Assembly (NCBI GenBank): GCA_030642995.1 | Contig: DAOWMR010000036.1 | Coordinates: 1 to 12,080 of the forward strand | Direction: 5' to 3' | Source of the DNA: Spirochaetales bacterium | GTDB taxonomy: Bacteria; Spirochaetota; Spirochaetia; DSM-27196; SLST01 | DNA: 12,080 bases | Part shown: one piece after another, positions 1 through 7,468 of the stretch | Layout: every line of letters begins with the position of its first letter | Numbering within the stretch: position 1 is the stretch's first letter | Notes under the pieces: generated by a model | The model's input: only the letters and a program-made list of their open reading frames with translations | Databases searched by the model: none | What the model was told of the DNA's origin: nothing | Program-made: the position numbers and the translations under genes

Positions 1-108
1 CTCAATCTGTTGATCAAGGGCGGCGGCCATCCTGTGAACGCCCCCAATAAAGGCCCCCTGCCCGCCTCCAACCATCCCCATTCTGATCTTACGTTTCCAT
101 GATTCCAT
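1..108 (-). CDS. Gfo/Idh/MocA-family oxidoreductase, N-terminal fragment (partial)
   Basis: Only the first 36 codons are present; the gene runs off the left edge. The translation begins with a short basic stretch and then MGMVGGGQGAFIGGVHR. This is the beta-strand and glycine-rich turn (G-G-G-x-G-x-x-x-G-x-x-H) of the Rossmann NAD(P)-binding domain that opens Gfo/Idh/MocA dehydrogenases. Members oxidise sugars, inositols or related polyols. Two tandem ATGs are possible (base 111 or 108). A GGAGG at 115-119 lies 3 nt from the first and 6 nt from the second, so I chose the second. It is the third gene of a minus-strand operon after the sugar kinase and the isomerase/epimerase, 47 bp beyond the latter, which fits a sugar-oxidation role. 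The substrate cannot be told from this fragment. Confidence 0.8.
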   Translation of the reverse strand, partial: MESWKRKIRMGMVGGGQGAFIGGVHRMAAALDQQIE

Positions 109-155
109 CATTTCCCTCCAAAACAGCAATACGGCATTGATCAGTACGGTCCTGC

Positions 156-1205
156 TCAATCAAGACCGAGCAGCCTCCGGTTGGTATTCTTGTCTGCCGT
201 ACCTCCGGCGAAATCATCAAAGGCCGTTTCCGTTTGATCTATGAGAAGATCAGCGATGAACGGCGCTCCCTCCCGGGCGCCCTGGTCCGAACTCTTTATG
301 CAACATTCCCATTCCAGTATCGCCCAGCCCTCGTAATCGGCCTCTATCAGAAGGGTGATAATCCTCTTGAAGTCCACCTGACCGTCACCAAGGGAGCGGA
401 ATCTTCCAGCTCTTCCGACCCATGGCTGATACCCTCCATACACACCGACCCTGCCGTCGGGGTTGAACTCAGCATCCTTCACATGAAATGCCGTGATTCT
501 GTCGCCATAGAGTTGGATGAAGTGGAGATAATCGAGTTGCTGCAGAACAAAATGACTGGGATCATAGGTGATACACGCCGCCGGACTCTCATCGACCTTG
601 TCCAGAAACATTTCAAACGTGGCCCCGTCATAGAGGTCGGATCCCGGATGAAGTTCATAACCGAAAGTGACCCCGTGCTCCTCGGCAAAGGAGAGAATCG
701 GCTTCCACCGCTTCGCGAGCTCTGAGAATGCCTCGTCCACTACTCCCTCGGGCCGCTGAGGCCAAGGATAGATCATATGCCACAGAAATCCTCCGGACAT
801 TACCGAAATGTTTTTTATCCCGAGGTTAACAGCAGCTTGTACCGACTTCTTCAGCTGGTCCTCGCCCCACCGGGTGACGTCATCCCCCTTCAGACCTGCA
901 GGGTGAAATACCGAGAACCCTTCGGCATAGGCCGGGTGAAATGCCAACACCTGTCCTTGCAGGTACGAACCGAGATCCACGGCCTGAACACCAGCTTCCT
1001 TGAGCATTCCGGCATACTCGTCACAGTACGTCTTTGATTCCGCCGCTTTCTCAAGATCGATCGCCCGAGGGTCCCAGGTGGGAATCTGCACTCCGGTGTA
1101 CCCGATGGACGACGCCCACTTGCTGATGCTCCGGATGTTGTTGAACGGCTCATCGTCACCCATGAACTGCGCCAGAAAAATGCCGGGTCCTTTGATCTTC
1201 TTCAT
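156..1205 (-). CDS. Sugar phosphate isomerase/epimerase, TIM-barrel (AP-endonuclease-2 fold)
   Basis: A 349-residue protein of the xylose-isomerase-like TIM-barrel superfamily, which interconverts sugars, keto-sugars or polyol derivatives with a divalent metal. The usual metal-ligand set is visible: Glu184 in YELHPGSD, Asp215 and His218 in YDPSHF, His241 in FHVKDAE and Glu298 in ILEWE. Length is at the upper end for this family (commonly 260-350). No signal peptide or membrane segment is seen, so it should be cytoplasmic. Start choice: an AAGGAG at 1213-1218 lies 7 nt before the ATG at 1205. The ATG at 1211 is only 1 nt from it, and the one at 1247 has no such site. It follows the FGGY kinase by 61 bp with no terminator-like hairpin, so the two are probably co-transcribed. 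Family assignment is firm; substrate is unknown. Confidence 0.88.
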   Translation of the reverse strand: MKKIKGPGIFLAQFMGDDEPFNNIRSISKWASSIGYTGVQIPTWDPRAIDLEKAAESKTYCDEYAGMLKEAGVQAVDLGSYLQGQVLAFHPAYAEGFSVFHPAGLKGDDVTRWGEDQLKKSVQAAVNLGIKNISVMSGGFLWHMIYPWPQRPEGVVDEAFSELAKRWKPILSFAEEHGVTFGYELHPGSDLYDGATFEMFLDKVDESPAACITYDPSHFVLQQLDYLHFIQLYGDRITAFHVKDAEFNPDGRVGVYGGYQPWVGRAGRFRSLGDGQVDFKRIITLLIEADYEGWAILEWECCIKSSDQGAREGAPFIADLLIDQTETAFDDFAGGTADKNTNRRLLGLD

Positions 1206-1212
1206 GGTCATA

Positions 1213-1218
1213 CTCCTT
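1213..1218 (-). promoter_or_regulatory. Ribosome binding site deciding the isomerase start
   Basis: AAGGAG on the minus strand, 7 nt before the ATG at 1205. It rules against the upstream in-frame ATGs at 1211 and 1247. Confidence 0.75.
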
Positions 1219-1266
1219 GTCTGCTGTCGCTTGCGATTACCTATCACACCGCCGAGATCTATTGTT

Positions 1267-2787
1267 TCACATTTGTGTCTCCTCGGTGAGCAACTCCGTA
1301 TAGCCTTTTCTCACGAACTCAAAGCTCTGCTTGTACTGGTCAAACAGATCGATATATTCACGATGTGTTGCCATATCCGGTTCGGTGACACTCGACACTT
1401 GATTCAGTTTCGCACACGCTTGAGTCACGCTGTCAACCAGGGCACACCGCATGCCTGCAATAATAGCTGCGCCGAGCACGGGCGTATCAGCATACACCGG
1501 ATTGCTTATGACCAACCCGGTAATGTTCGACACAATCTGCATCCACACACGGCTCTTGGTGGCTCCACCCAGTGATTTTATGCAGTTCGGCTTCAATTCT
1601 CCTCTTCTCAGGCTTTCGAGTATCCAATGAACTTCGTAACCGACTCCCTCCATAACAGCCCTCGCGATGTCACTGCGGTCATGCCCGATCTCCAATCCCA
1701 ATAGGGTTGCCCTGCTGTTCTTGCTCCATGTGGGACACGACGTCCCCGCGAAGTGAGGCATGAAGGTCAAGCCTCTTGCACCTGTGGGTGACTGCAACAC
1801 TGAACGATCGAGATCTTCGAACCCAATCAATTCACCATCTGCGCCACGTAACGCAATGTTCTGCCTGTACCACTCCAGCGCGGCACCCCCAGCCGGGGTG
1901 TAGGCGAACAAACCCCACAGCCCGTCAACAGCATGTCTTCCGGGCGAGTAGTACAGATCGGTGTTGAAATACGGTGCGTCGACAATCTCCGTAACACCCC
2001 AGGAGGTCCCGCACGACAACAGAACATCGCCGATGTTCACAGCCCCGCTGCCCACTGCCGCCAGGTACTGATCATGCCCGCCGTTGTATACCATGACATT
2101 GTTCGGAAGCCCGAGTTCCTCCCGGGTTTCCTCTGAAATGGGTCCTATCGGATCGCCCACATCCACAATAGATGCCAATTTGCTTTCATCTATCCCGCAC
2201 GCTGCCATCAGATCGTCGTCCCACTTCTTCTCCACGATGTCAAAGAGTTGGCTCATGGCTGCGTTCGTCGGATCCCCGACGAACTTTCCCGACAATCGAA
2301 AATTGATGTATTCATTTGTTGAGAGGAACTTATGAGCCTGCTGGTACAGCTCTTTCTTGTTGTCCCTGATCCACATGATCTGGAGCAAATTGAATCTGTT
2401 CGTCGCTCTCCAGCCTGTCTTCCGATAGGTGAAATCCTCGCCCAGATGTTCATTCACCCATTCACCCTGCCTGTCCGCACGGCAGTCCATCCAGACACAA
2501 GCGGGCGCCAGGGCCTTACCTTTCTCATTCGAGCACACGAGCGTAGCGCCCTGTGAAGACACGCAAATGCCGTGAATCTCACTCTTGTGCTGATAGTCTT
2601 TCACGCATTCCCGCACAACATGGACGACAGCTTCCCACCAATCTTCCGCATCTTGTTCCACGAAAGAACCGTTGTTCCCGACAAACTCGTATCCCTTGTA
2701 CGAACGCGCGACGATCTGCAACCCGTCATCGATCAATACACCTTTTGTTCCGGTGGTACCTACATCAAGCCCTATAACCGCAGACAC
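1267..2787 (-). CDS. FGGY-family carbohydrate kinase (xylulokinase-like)
   Basis: A 506-residue cytoplasmic ATP-dependent sugar kinase; about 500 residues is normal for the family. The N-terminal actin-fold phosphate loop is DVGTTGTK (residues 8-15). The sugar-binding, catalytic-base motif GGHDQ places the Asp at 239. A CGTS segment follows, and the C-terminal domain carries LGGATKSRVW (Gly407-Gly408) for ATP binding. The start is GTG at 2787, with a GAGG at 2795-2798 spaced 7 nt; the ATG in that region is out of frame. It is the first gene of the minus-strand sugar operon and is preceded by a good promoter (-10 at 2848-2853), giving a leader of roughly 54 nt. The closest named group by eye is xylulokinase, but ribulose, erythritol or other polyol-type substrates are equally open, so no symbol is given. 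Confidence 0.9.
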   Translation of the reverse strand: MSAVIGLDVGTTGTKGVLIDDGLQIVARSYKGYEFVGNNGSFVEQDAEDWWEAVVHVVRECVKDYQHKSEIHGICVSSQGATLVCSNEKGKALAPACVWMDCRADRQGEWVNEHLGEDFTYRKTGWRATNRFNLLQIMWIRDNKKELYQQAHKFLSTNEYINFRLSGKFVGDPTNAAMSQLFDIVEKKWDDDLMAACGIDESKLASIVDVGDPIGPISEETREELGLPNNVMVYNGGHDQYLAAVGSGAVNIGDVLLSCGTSWGVTEIVDAPYFNTDLYYSPGRHAVDGLWGLFAYTPAGGAALEWYRQNIALRGADGELIGFEDLDRSVLQSPTGARGLTFMPHFAGTSCPTWSKNSRATLLGLEIGHDRSDIARAVMEGVGYEVHWILESLRRGELKPNCIKSLGGATKSRVWMQIVSNITGLVISNPVYADTPVLGAAIIAGMRCALVDSVTQACAKLNQVSSVTEPDMATHREYIDLFDQYKQSFEFVRKGYTELLTEETQM

Positions 2788-2820
2788 ACTCCATCCTCTG
2801 CAAGCGCTTCATCATTCTTC

Positions 2821-2849
2821 TTGACGCAGCGCCGATGCCGACGGACAAT
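2821..2849 (+). promoter_or_regulatory. Candidate promoter of the ygfK-ssnA operon (upstream cassette copy)
   Basis: TTGACG (2821-2826; 5/6 to the -35 consensus), a 17-bp spacer, and GACAAT (2844-2849; 4/6 to the -10 consensus). The -10 is weak, but the same elements with the same spacing occur in the second copy at 7469-7497, where the surrounding DNA has diverged. If used, the transcript would carry a leader of roughly 150 nt that includes the broken gene relic before ygfK. Confidence 0.5.
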
Positions 2850-2876
2850 GATAGCGCCAGACTATCGATGGTTCAA
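2848..2876 (-). promoter_or_regulatory. Sigma-70-type promoter for the sugar operon
   Basis: On the minus strand, TTGAAC (2871-2876; 4/6 to TTGACA) is followed by exactly 17 bp and then TATCAT (2848-2853; 5/6 to TATAAT). Transcription would start near 2841 and reach the kinase GTG at 2787. The -10 overlaps the -10 of the plus-strand promoter, so the two probably exclude one another. Recognised by sequence only. Confidence 0.55.
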
Positions 2877-2950
2877 TGAGGGCGGTATCGTAGGCCTACT
2901 CGAATTTCGTAGATGAACTCGTAGAATGTCTACAAACTGATACATGTGCC
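2876..2950 (+). pseudogene. Relic of the 5' end of a YgfM-like FAD-subunit gene
   Basis: The first 25 codons match those of the intact FAD-binding subunit gene at 7524, with 15 of 25 residues the same, including the run VDEL and ECLQ. Codon 6, TGG (Trp) in the intact gene, is TAG here, and homology is lost after codon 25. No continuing open frame exists, so it cannot encode the subunit. A five-codon leader peptide from the ATG at 2876 is formally possible, but no ribosome binding site is evident before it. The relic sits between the promoter and the ygfK start at 3009. It suggests that ygfK-ssnA came to lie behind a copied or split-off promoter of the hydroxylase operon. Confidence 0.8.
2921..2933 (+). 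repeat. Inverted repeat (5-bp arms, 3-nt centre), upstream copy
   Basis: GTAGA-ATG-TCTAC is a perfect inverted repeat inside the gene relic. The equivalent site at 7569-7581 is GCAGA-ATG-TCTGC, also perfect. The two differences between copies are compensatory (T/A here, C/G there). It could be an operator half-site pair or a small RNA hairpin, or chance. Confidence 0.5.
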
Positions 2951-2996
2951 CGCCCGAACACGGTCGCTGACTACTGATCACCGATAACTCATGACT

Positions 2997-3002
2997 GAGG
3001 AG
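2997..3002 (+). promoter_or_regulatory. Ribosome binding site deciding the ygfK start
   Basis: GAGGAG lies 6 nt before the ATG at 3009. This favours 3009 over the in-frame ATG at 2991, which lies upstream of the site, and over the ATG at 3021. Confidence 0.75.
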
Positions 3003-3008
3003 AATTGC

Positions 3009-6000
3009 ATGGGCGACAAGATGAGGCTGGTAAGCTTCACTGAATTGCTGGAACGGATTTTCGAGGAGTACAAGGCACAGGGGACGATCATGGATGTCCA
3101 TGAAAGCTCCTGGTACCGAAAGGCGGACGAGCGAGGCATCGCCCTGTTGGGTGAGACCTGTGGGACCGTGCTCGGTCCGGCCGCCGGCCCCCACACGCAG
3201 CTGGCAATCAATATCCTGACCTCCTACCTCACCGGAAGCAGGTTCATCGAGCTGAAAACCGTGCAGATCCTCGATTCCCTGGAGATCGACAAACCCTGTA
3301 TCGACGCCTACGACGAGGGCTTCAACACCGAGTGGTCCACCGAGCTCTCCCTCACCGAGGCGTGGATGGAGTACGCAAAGGCGTGGATCCTGCTCCACCT
3401 GGTTGAGGAGCTGTTCGGCTTCAAGAAGGGACCGTCAGAGCGCTCGTTCATCTTCAATATGAGCGTTGGGTACGACCTCGAAGGGATCAAGACCGATCGC
3501 ATGCAGCAGTACCTCCGCCGCATGAAGGACTCAGGCCACGAGGAGCAATACAACGGCTGGATCGGCGAGATGGTTGATGTCGCATCACGCTACTTCCCTG
3601 AGAAGGCGCAAGACCTGCGAGCACTGGCCGACAAGATTCCGTCTGAGATCTGCGGTTCGGTGACCCTGTCCACCATGCACGGCTGCCCCCCCAACGAGAT
3701 TGAGGCAATTTGCTCGTATATGCTCTCCGAACAGAAACTCGATACCTACGTCAAACTCAACCCCACCCTGCTCGGTTTTGACCGGGTGCGAGGGATCCTG
3801 GATGGTCTGGGTTACGACTACGTGGACCTGGACCCCGAGGGTTTCTCCCACGACCTGCAATACAGCGACGCCGTTCCCATGCTCACGCGCCTTCGGAAGC
3901 TCGCAGTGAGTGAAGGCCTCACCTTCGGGGTGAAGCTCACCAACACCCTCGCGTGTGTGAACAACCGGAAAGTCCTTCCCGGGGACGCGATGTACCTGTC
4001 CGGCCGCGCCCTCTTCCCCCTATCCATCAACCTCGCGGCACGGCTCAGTGAGTATTTCGGCGGTGAACTGCCCATTTCCTACTCCGGGGGCATTACCATC
4101 CACAACGTGAAAGCGGTCTTCCAGACGGGGATCCGGCCCATCACGATGGCCACCGACCTGCTGAAGCCCGGCGGCTACCTCCGCCAGGTGCAAATGGCGA
4201 AGGCAGTCGAAGAGATCGATGTATGGGACCGGCCGGTCATCAACATGGAGGCGCTCAAAGGGCTTGCCGAGCGCGCACTCTCCGACGAGACCGTCCACAA
4301 AGATTTCCGCGGCACAGACAAGGTGGGCAGCCCCGGGCCCCTGCCGCTCTTCGACTGCTACGAAGCCCCCTGCGTCACCGCCTGCGCCATCAACCAGCAC
4401 ATTCCCGAATACATTCGCCTCGTGGGCGAAGGCCGCTACGGTGAGGCCCTCGAGACGATCTACCAACGCAACGCCCTGCCGTCCATCACCGGGAACATCT
4501 GCGACCACCAGTGCGAACTCGTCTGTACACGCCTGGACTACGAGGGTTGCCTCAACATCCGGGAGGTGAAGAAGCTGGCCGTCCTGCACGGAATGGAGGA
4601 GTACAAGGCCCGGTGGAAGAAGCCGGAGGTCACCCGCGACGCCAGGGTAGCCGTGGTGGGCGCCGGACCCGCGGGGCTGTCGGCGGCCTACTTCCTGGCC
4701 CGCGAAGGCTTCCCGGTGACGGTATTCGAGCGTGAGAAGGATGCCGGGGGCGTTGTGCAATACGTGGTGCCCCATTTCCGGATCAGCCGGGAGGTCATCG
4801 CCGCCGACGTGGATCACATCAGGGACCACGGGGTGGAGTTCGTGTTCGGCATCGACGAGTCGTTCAGCCTTGCGGACCTCAAGGCCGAGGGTTACGACTA
4901 CATCGTCCTGGGGCTCGGGACCTACCAGCCGCGAACCCTGCCGATTGAAGGCCGGACTGAGAACATCTTCGCCTCCGTCCCTTTCCTCACCCAGTTCAAC
5001 CGCGACAGCTCGAAGCTGCAGATGGGAAAACGGGTCGTGGTCATCGGCGGCGGCGACACCGCGATGGATTGCGCCCGCGCCGCCCTGCGCTGTCCGGGAG
5101 TGAAAGAAGCGACCATCGTCTACCGGCGGGCCTTCGAACAAATGCCGGCGAGTCGGGAGGAATACGAACTCGCCTTCGAGGACGAGGTGGCCTTCAGGTG
5201 GCTGCGGAACCCCGAGCGCTTCGAGAAGGGCGAACTGACCGTCCGGGTGATGGAACTGGGTGAGAAAGATGCCTCAGGACGCCGGCGTCCCGTGCCCACC
5301 GATACCACGGAGACACAGGAGGTGGACTCCCTCATCTACGCCATCGGGGACGACCCGGACGCCAGGCTCCTGGAAGGGTTGGGTTTCACCGTGGATTCCA
5401 GGGGCAAGGTGGCCACTTCCGAGGCCGGCGAAACCGAGTCCGAGAACGTGTTCCTGATCGGGGACAGCCGGACTGGGACGTCTACCATCGTGCAGTGCAT
5501 CGCCGAGGGGCGGCGGGCTTCCGACGCCATCTGCGCAAAGGACGAGGCCGGATGGGAACGTGTGGAAGCCCTGCCCTACATGGACCCCGACGAACGGAGC
5601 AAACAGATCCGAGTGAAGAGGGGGGAGATCACCGCGAAACCGAACGCAAGCACGGAGTACAAGCCCGGGGTGTTCGGCAAGACCGAACTCTCCCGGTGCC
5701 TGGAGTGCGACTTCGTCTGCAACAAGTGTGTGGACGTCTGTCCCAACCGCGCGAACCTGGCAATCCCCGTGGCCGGAGAAGTCCTCTTCTCCAACCCCTA
5801 CGAGATCGTGCACGTGGACGCCTACTGCAACGAGTGCGGGAACTGTGGCGACTTCTGCCCCTGGGAGGGCCGTCCGTATATCGACAAACCTACCGTGTTC
5901 TCCACTGCCGGGGATTTCGCGAGTTCGGAGAACCCGGGCTGGCTCATCGAGGGGGAAACGCTACGATACCGGCTGGACGGCACCGAGGCCACCCGGCCCC

Positions 6001-6101
6001 TCGCCAAGCTCCCACAGGACGACGCCTTCTTCCGGCTCTTCTCCATTGTCTACGAGTCGCGGCCCCACCTCTTCGGACCCGTGCTGGAGGAGATCAAATG
6101 A
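3009..6101 (+). CDS. ygfK: YgfK-type Fe-S/flavin/NAD(P) oxidoreductase ('putative selenate reductase subunit')
   Basis: A 1030-residue protein, close to the length of E. coli YgfK. Residues about 1-410 form a dihydroorotate/dihydropyrimidine-dehydrogenase-like flavin TIM barrel (conserved STMHGCPPNE near 220). Next comes a GltD-like module. It has an N-terminal Fe-S region (Cys450, 455, 459, 498, 502, 506, 514), an FAD motif GAGPAG (551-556) and an NAD(P) motif GGGDTA (680-685). The C-terminus is a two-cluster ferredoxin: C897xxC900xxxC904xxC907xxxC911P and C940xxC943xxC946xxxC950P. The architecture resembles dihydropyrimidine dehydrogenase in altered order and implies electron transfer between NAD(P)H, Fe-S clusters and a ring substrate or partner enzyme. 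The selenate name is historical; homologues in gut anaerobes are tied to purine/urate breakdown. It overlaps ssnA by 4 nt. The reaction is not established from sequence. Confidence 0.92.
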   Translation: MGDKMRLVSFTELLERIFEEYKAQGTIMDVHESSWYRKADERGIALLGETCGTVLGPAAGPHTQLAINILTSYLTGSRFIELKTVQILDSLEIDKPCIDAYDEGFNTEWSTELSLTEAWMEYAKAWILLHLVEELFGFKKGPSERSFIFNMSVGYDLEGIKTDRMQQYLRRMKDSGHEEQYNGWIGEMVDVASRYFPEKAQDLRALADKIPSEICGSVTLSTMHGCPPNEIEAICSYMLSEQKLDTYVKLNPTLLGFDRVRGILDGLGYDYVDLDPEGFSHDLQYSDAVPMLTRLRKLAVSEGLTFGVKLTNTLACVNNRKVLPGDAMYLSGRALFPLSINLAARLSEYFGGELPISYSGGITIHNVKAVFQTGIRPITMATDLLKPGGYLRQVQMAKAVEEIDVWDRPVINMEALKGLAERALSDETVHKDFRGTDKVGSPGPLPLFDCYEAPCVTACAINQHIPEYIRLVGEGRYGEALETIYQRNALPSITGNICDHQCELVCTRLDYEGCLNIREVKKLAVLHGMEEYKARWKKPEVTRDARVAVVGAGPAGLSAAYFLAREGFPVTVFEREKDAGGVVQYVVPHFRISREVIAADVDHIRDHGVEFVFGIDESFSLADLKAEGYDYIVLGLGTYQPRTLPIEGRTENIFASVPFLTQFNRDSSKLQMGKRVVVIGGGDTAMDCARAALRCPGVKEATIVYRRAFEQMPASREEYELAFEDEVAFRWLRNPERFEKGELTVRVMELGEKDASGRRRPVPTDTTETQEVDSLIYAIGDDPDARLLEGLGFTVDSRGKVATSEAGETESENVFLIGDSRTGTSTIVQCIAEGRRASDAICAKDEAGWERVEALPYMDPDERSKQIRVKRGEITAKPNASTEYKPGVFGKTELSRCLECDFVCNKCVDVCPNRANLAIPVAGEVLFSNPYEIVHVDAYCNECGNCGDFCPWEGRPYIDKPTVFSTAGDFASSENPGWLIEGETLRYRLDGTEATRPLAKLPQDDAFFRLFSIVYESRPHLFGPVLEEIK

Positions 6102-7435
6102 TGACGCTGTTCAAAAACGCAACCCTGGTCGAATTTGATCCGCCCCGCGTACGGGAGGGCCTGGACATCCTCGTCGAGGGCGACGTGATCAAGGAGATCG
6201 GCAGCGATCTCACGATGACCGGCCTCTCCGGAAGCGACAACACGATCGATGCCGCCGGCAGGATCCTCTTCCCGGGGCTGGTCTGCAGTCACCATCACAT
6301 GTATTCGGGACTTGCCCGGGGGATCATGGCCGAAATCGGGCCAACCCCGGATTTTGTTTCCATCCTCAAGAACCTCTGGTGGCGGCTGGACCGGGCAATC
6401 GACGAAGCGAGCCTGTACAGCTCGGGGCTCATCTGCTCCATCGACGCAATTCGCGCCGGTACTACCGCCGTGATTGATCACCACGCCTCCCCGCAGTTTA
6501 TTGCCGGCAGCTTGAATGTCTTGAAGAAAGCCTTCGAGGAAACGGGGCTTCGGGGGGCGACCTGTTACGAGGTGACCGACCGGCACGGCCGCGACGGCAT
6601 GATCAGGGGCGTGGAGGAGAACATCGCCTTCGCAAAGGGGATTGATGCCGAGAAGGCGAAAGGAACCTGGTCCGGTCTGACGGAAGCCCATATCGGCGGC
6701 CACGCACCGATGACCCTGCCCGACGAGGCGCTCAAACTGATCGCCGACGCCTGCGAACAGACCGGTCGCGGCTTCCACGTCCACTTAGCGGAGGACCGCT
6801 ACGACGTCTCCCACAGCCACGCGACCTACGGCTCCGACCTCATCCCGCGGCTGGACGGCTTCGGGCTCCTGTCCGACAGATCGATCCTGGTGCACGGGGT
6901 CCACCTCTCCTCCGAGGAGATTGCGCTCTTGAACGAACGGGACTCCTTTCTGGTCCACAACCCACGATCCAACATGAACAACAACGTGGGCTACACGAAA
7001 CGCATCCCCGAGGTGAAGAACCTGGCGCTGGGCACCGACGGGATCGGCGCGGACATGTTCGAAGAGATCAAAATGGCCTCCTTCAAACACAAGGACGCAG
7101 GCGGCGCCTGGTGGCCCGGGGAGTTCCTCGGCGCGCTCGCGGCCGGAAACCGGCTCCTGGAACGGGTCTACGGTGCGAAATTCGGCCGGCTGGAACCGGG
7201 CTACAAGGCGGACCTGGTGGTGGCCGACTACCCGTCACCAACGCCGCTGGTGGCTGAGAATATCGCATCGCATATGGTGTTCGGTATGGGCTCGAGCATC
7301 GTCGAAACGGTCATGGTGAACGGACGCCTGGTCATGAAGGACCGGATCTTCGGTTTCGACATCGCCCCGATCTATGGAGAAGCGCGGGGACGGGCGCAAA
7401 CACTCTGGGATCGGATGAACGAAATCGAACCATAG
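6098..7435 (+). CDS. ssnA: SsnA-type amidohydrolase
   Basis: A 445-residue cytoplasmic metal-dependent hydrolase of the amidohydrolase superfamily, related to guanine deaminase and chlorohydrolases and matching the SsnA group that accompanies YgfK. Metal and active-site motifs are complete: SHHHMYSGLARG (His65-67), FHVHLAE (His227, His229, Glu232), VHGVHL (His266, His269), HNPRSNMNN (His287, Asn292) and GTDGIG (Asp314). The ATG at 6098 overlaps the ygfK stop (ATGA) and has GGAGGAG at 6086-6092, 5 nt away. A second ATG at 6101 lies 8 nt away and is equally possible. The reading frame is open back to 5495, but that stretch is a shadow of ygfK. Its place beside YgfK and a Mo hydroxylase suggests deamination or ring-opening of a purine-derived intermediate; substrate not known. 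Confidence 0.92.
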   Translation: MMTLFKNATLVEFDPPRVREGLDILVEGDVIKEIGSDLTMTGLSGSDNTIDAAGRILFPGLVCSHHHMYSGLARGIMAEIGPTPDFVSILKNLWWRLDRAIDEASLYSSGLICSIDAIRAGTTAVIDHHASPQFIAGSLNVLKKAFEETGLRGATCYEVTDRHGRDGMIRGVEENIAFAKGIDAEKAKGTWSGLTEAHIGGHAPMTLPDEALKLIADACEQTGRGFHVHLAEDRYDVSHSHATYGSDLIPRLDGFGLLSDRSILVHGVHLSSEEIALLNERDSFLVHNPRSNMNNNVGYTKRIPEVKNLALGTDGIGADMFEEIKMASFKHKDAGGAWWPGEFLGALAAGNRLLERVYGAKFGRLEPGYKADLVVADYPSPTPLVAENIASHMVFGMGSSIVETVMVNGRLVMKDRIFGFDIAPIYGEARGRAQTLWDRMNEIEP

Positions 7436-7468
7436 CGTTTCGCCCCACGACGCAGGCTCAACAATATC

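Larger units (their letters stand above)
2821..2950 (+). repeat. Upstream copy of a 130-bp promoter/5'-gene duplication
   Basis: It aligns without gaps to 7469-7598 (constant offset 4648), with 99 of 130 positions identical by hand count. Similarity begins at the -35 hexamer, crosses the leader and start codon, and stops abruptly at 2950. The best-conserved block is 2901-2930 (28 of 30). Flanking DNA on the left (2793-2820 against 7441-7468) shows no more than chance similarity. Confidence 0.88.

Noticed and set aside
2951..2990. Possible continuation of the cassette homology after a 31-bp deletion (resembling about 7630-7660)
   Set aside because: Short blocks such as CGCCC, CGGT, CGCTG and GATC line up only with several gaps; this is not better than chance by eye.
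2862..3398. 178-codon minus-strand frame across the intergenic region and ygfK start
   Set aside because: It is antisense to ygfK, has no family resemblance, and overlaps both promoters.
4020..5141. Long (373-codon) open frame on the minus strand inside ygfK
   Set aside because: It is antisense to the well-supported GltD-like region of ygfK. Its translation shows no recognisable motif, and it has the low-complexity Gly/Val/Asp-rich look of a GC-rich shadow frame.
5495..6097. Upstream extension of the ssnA reading frame
   Set aside because: The extra 200 codons are Arg/Gly-rich and overlap the Fe-S end of ygfK in another frame. The family N-terminus begins at 6098, with a strong ribosome binding site.
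7436..7468. A terminator after ssnA
   Set aside because: No GC-rich hairpin followed by a T run is visible in this stretch, so read-through from ssnA into the hydroxylase genes is likely.
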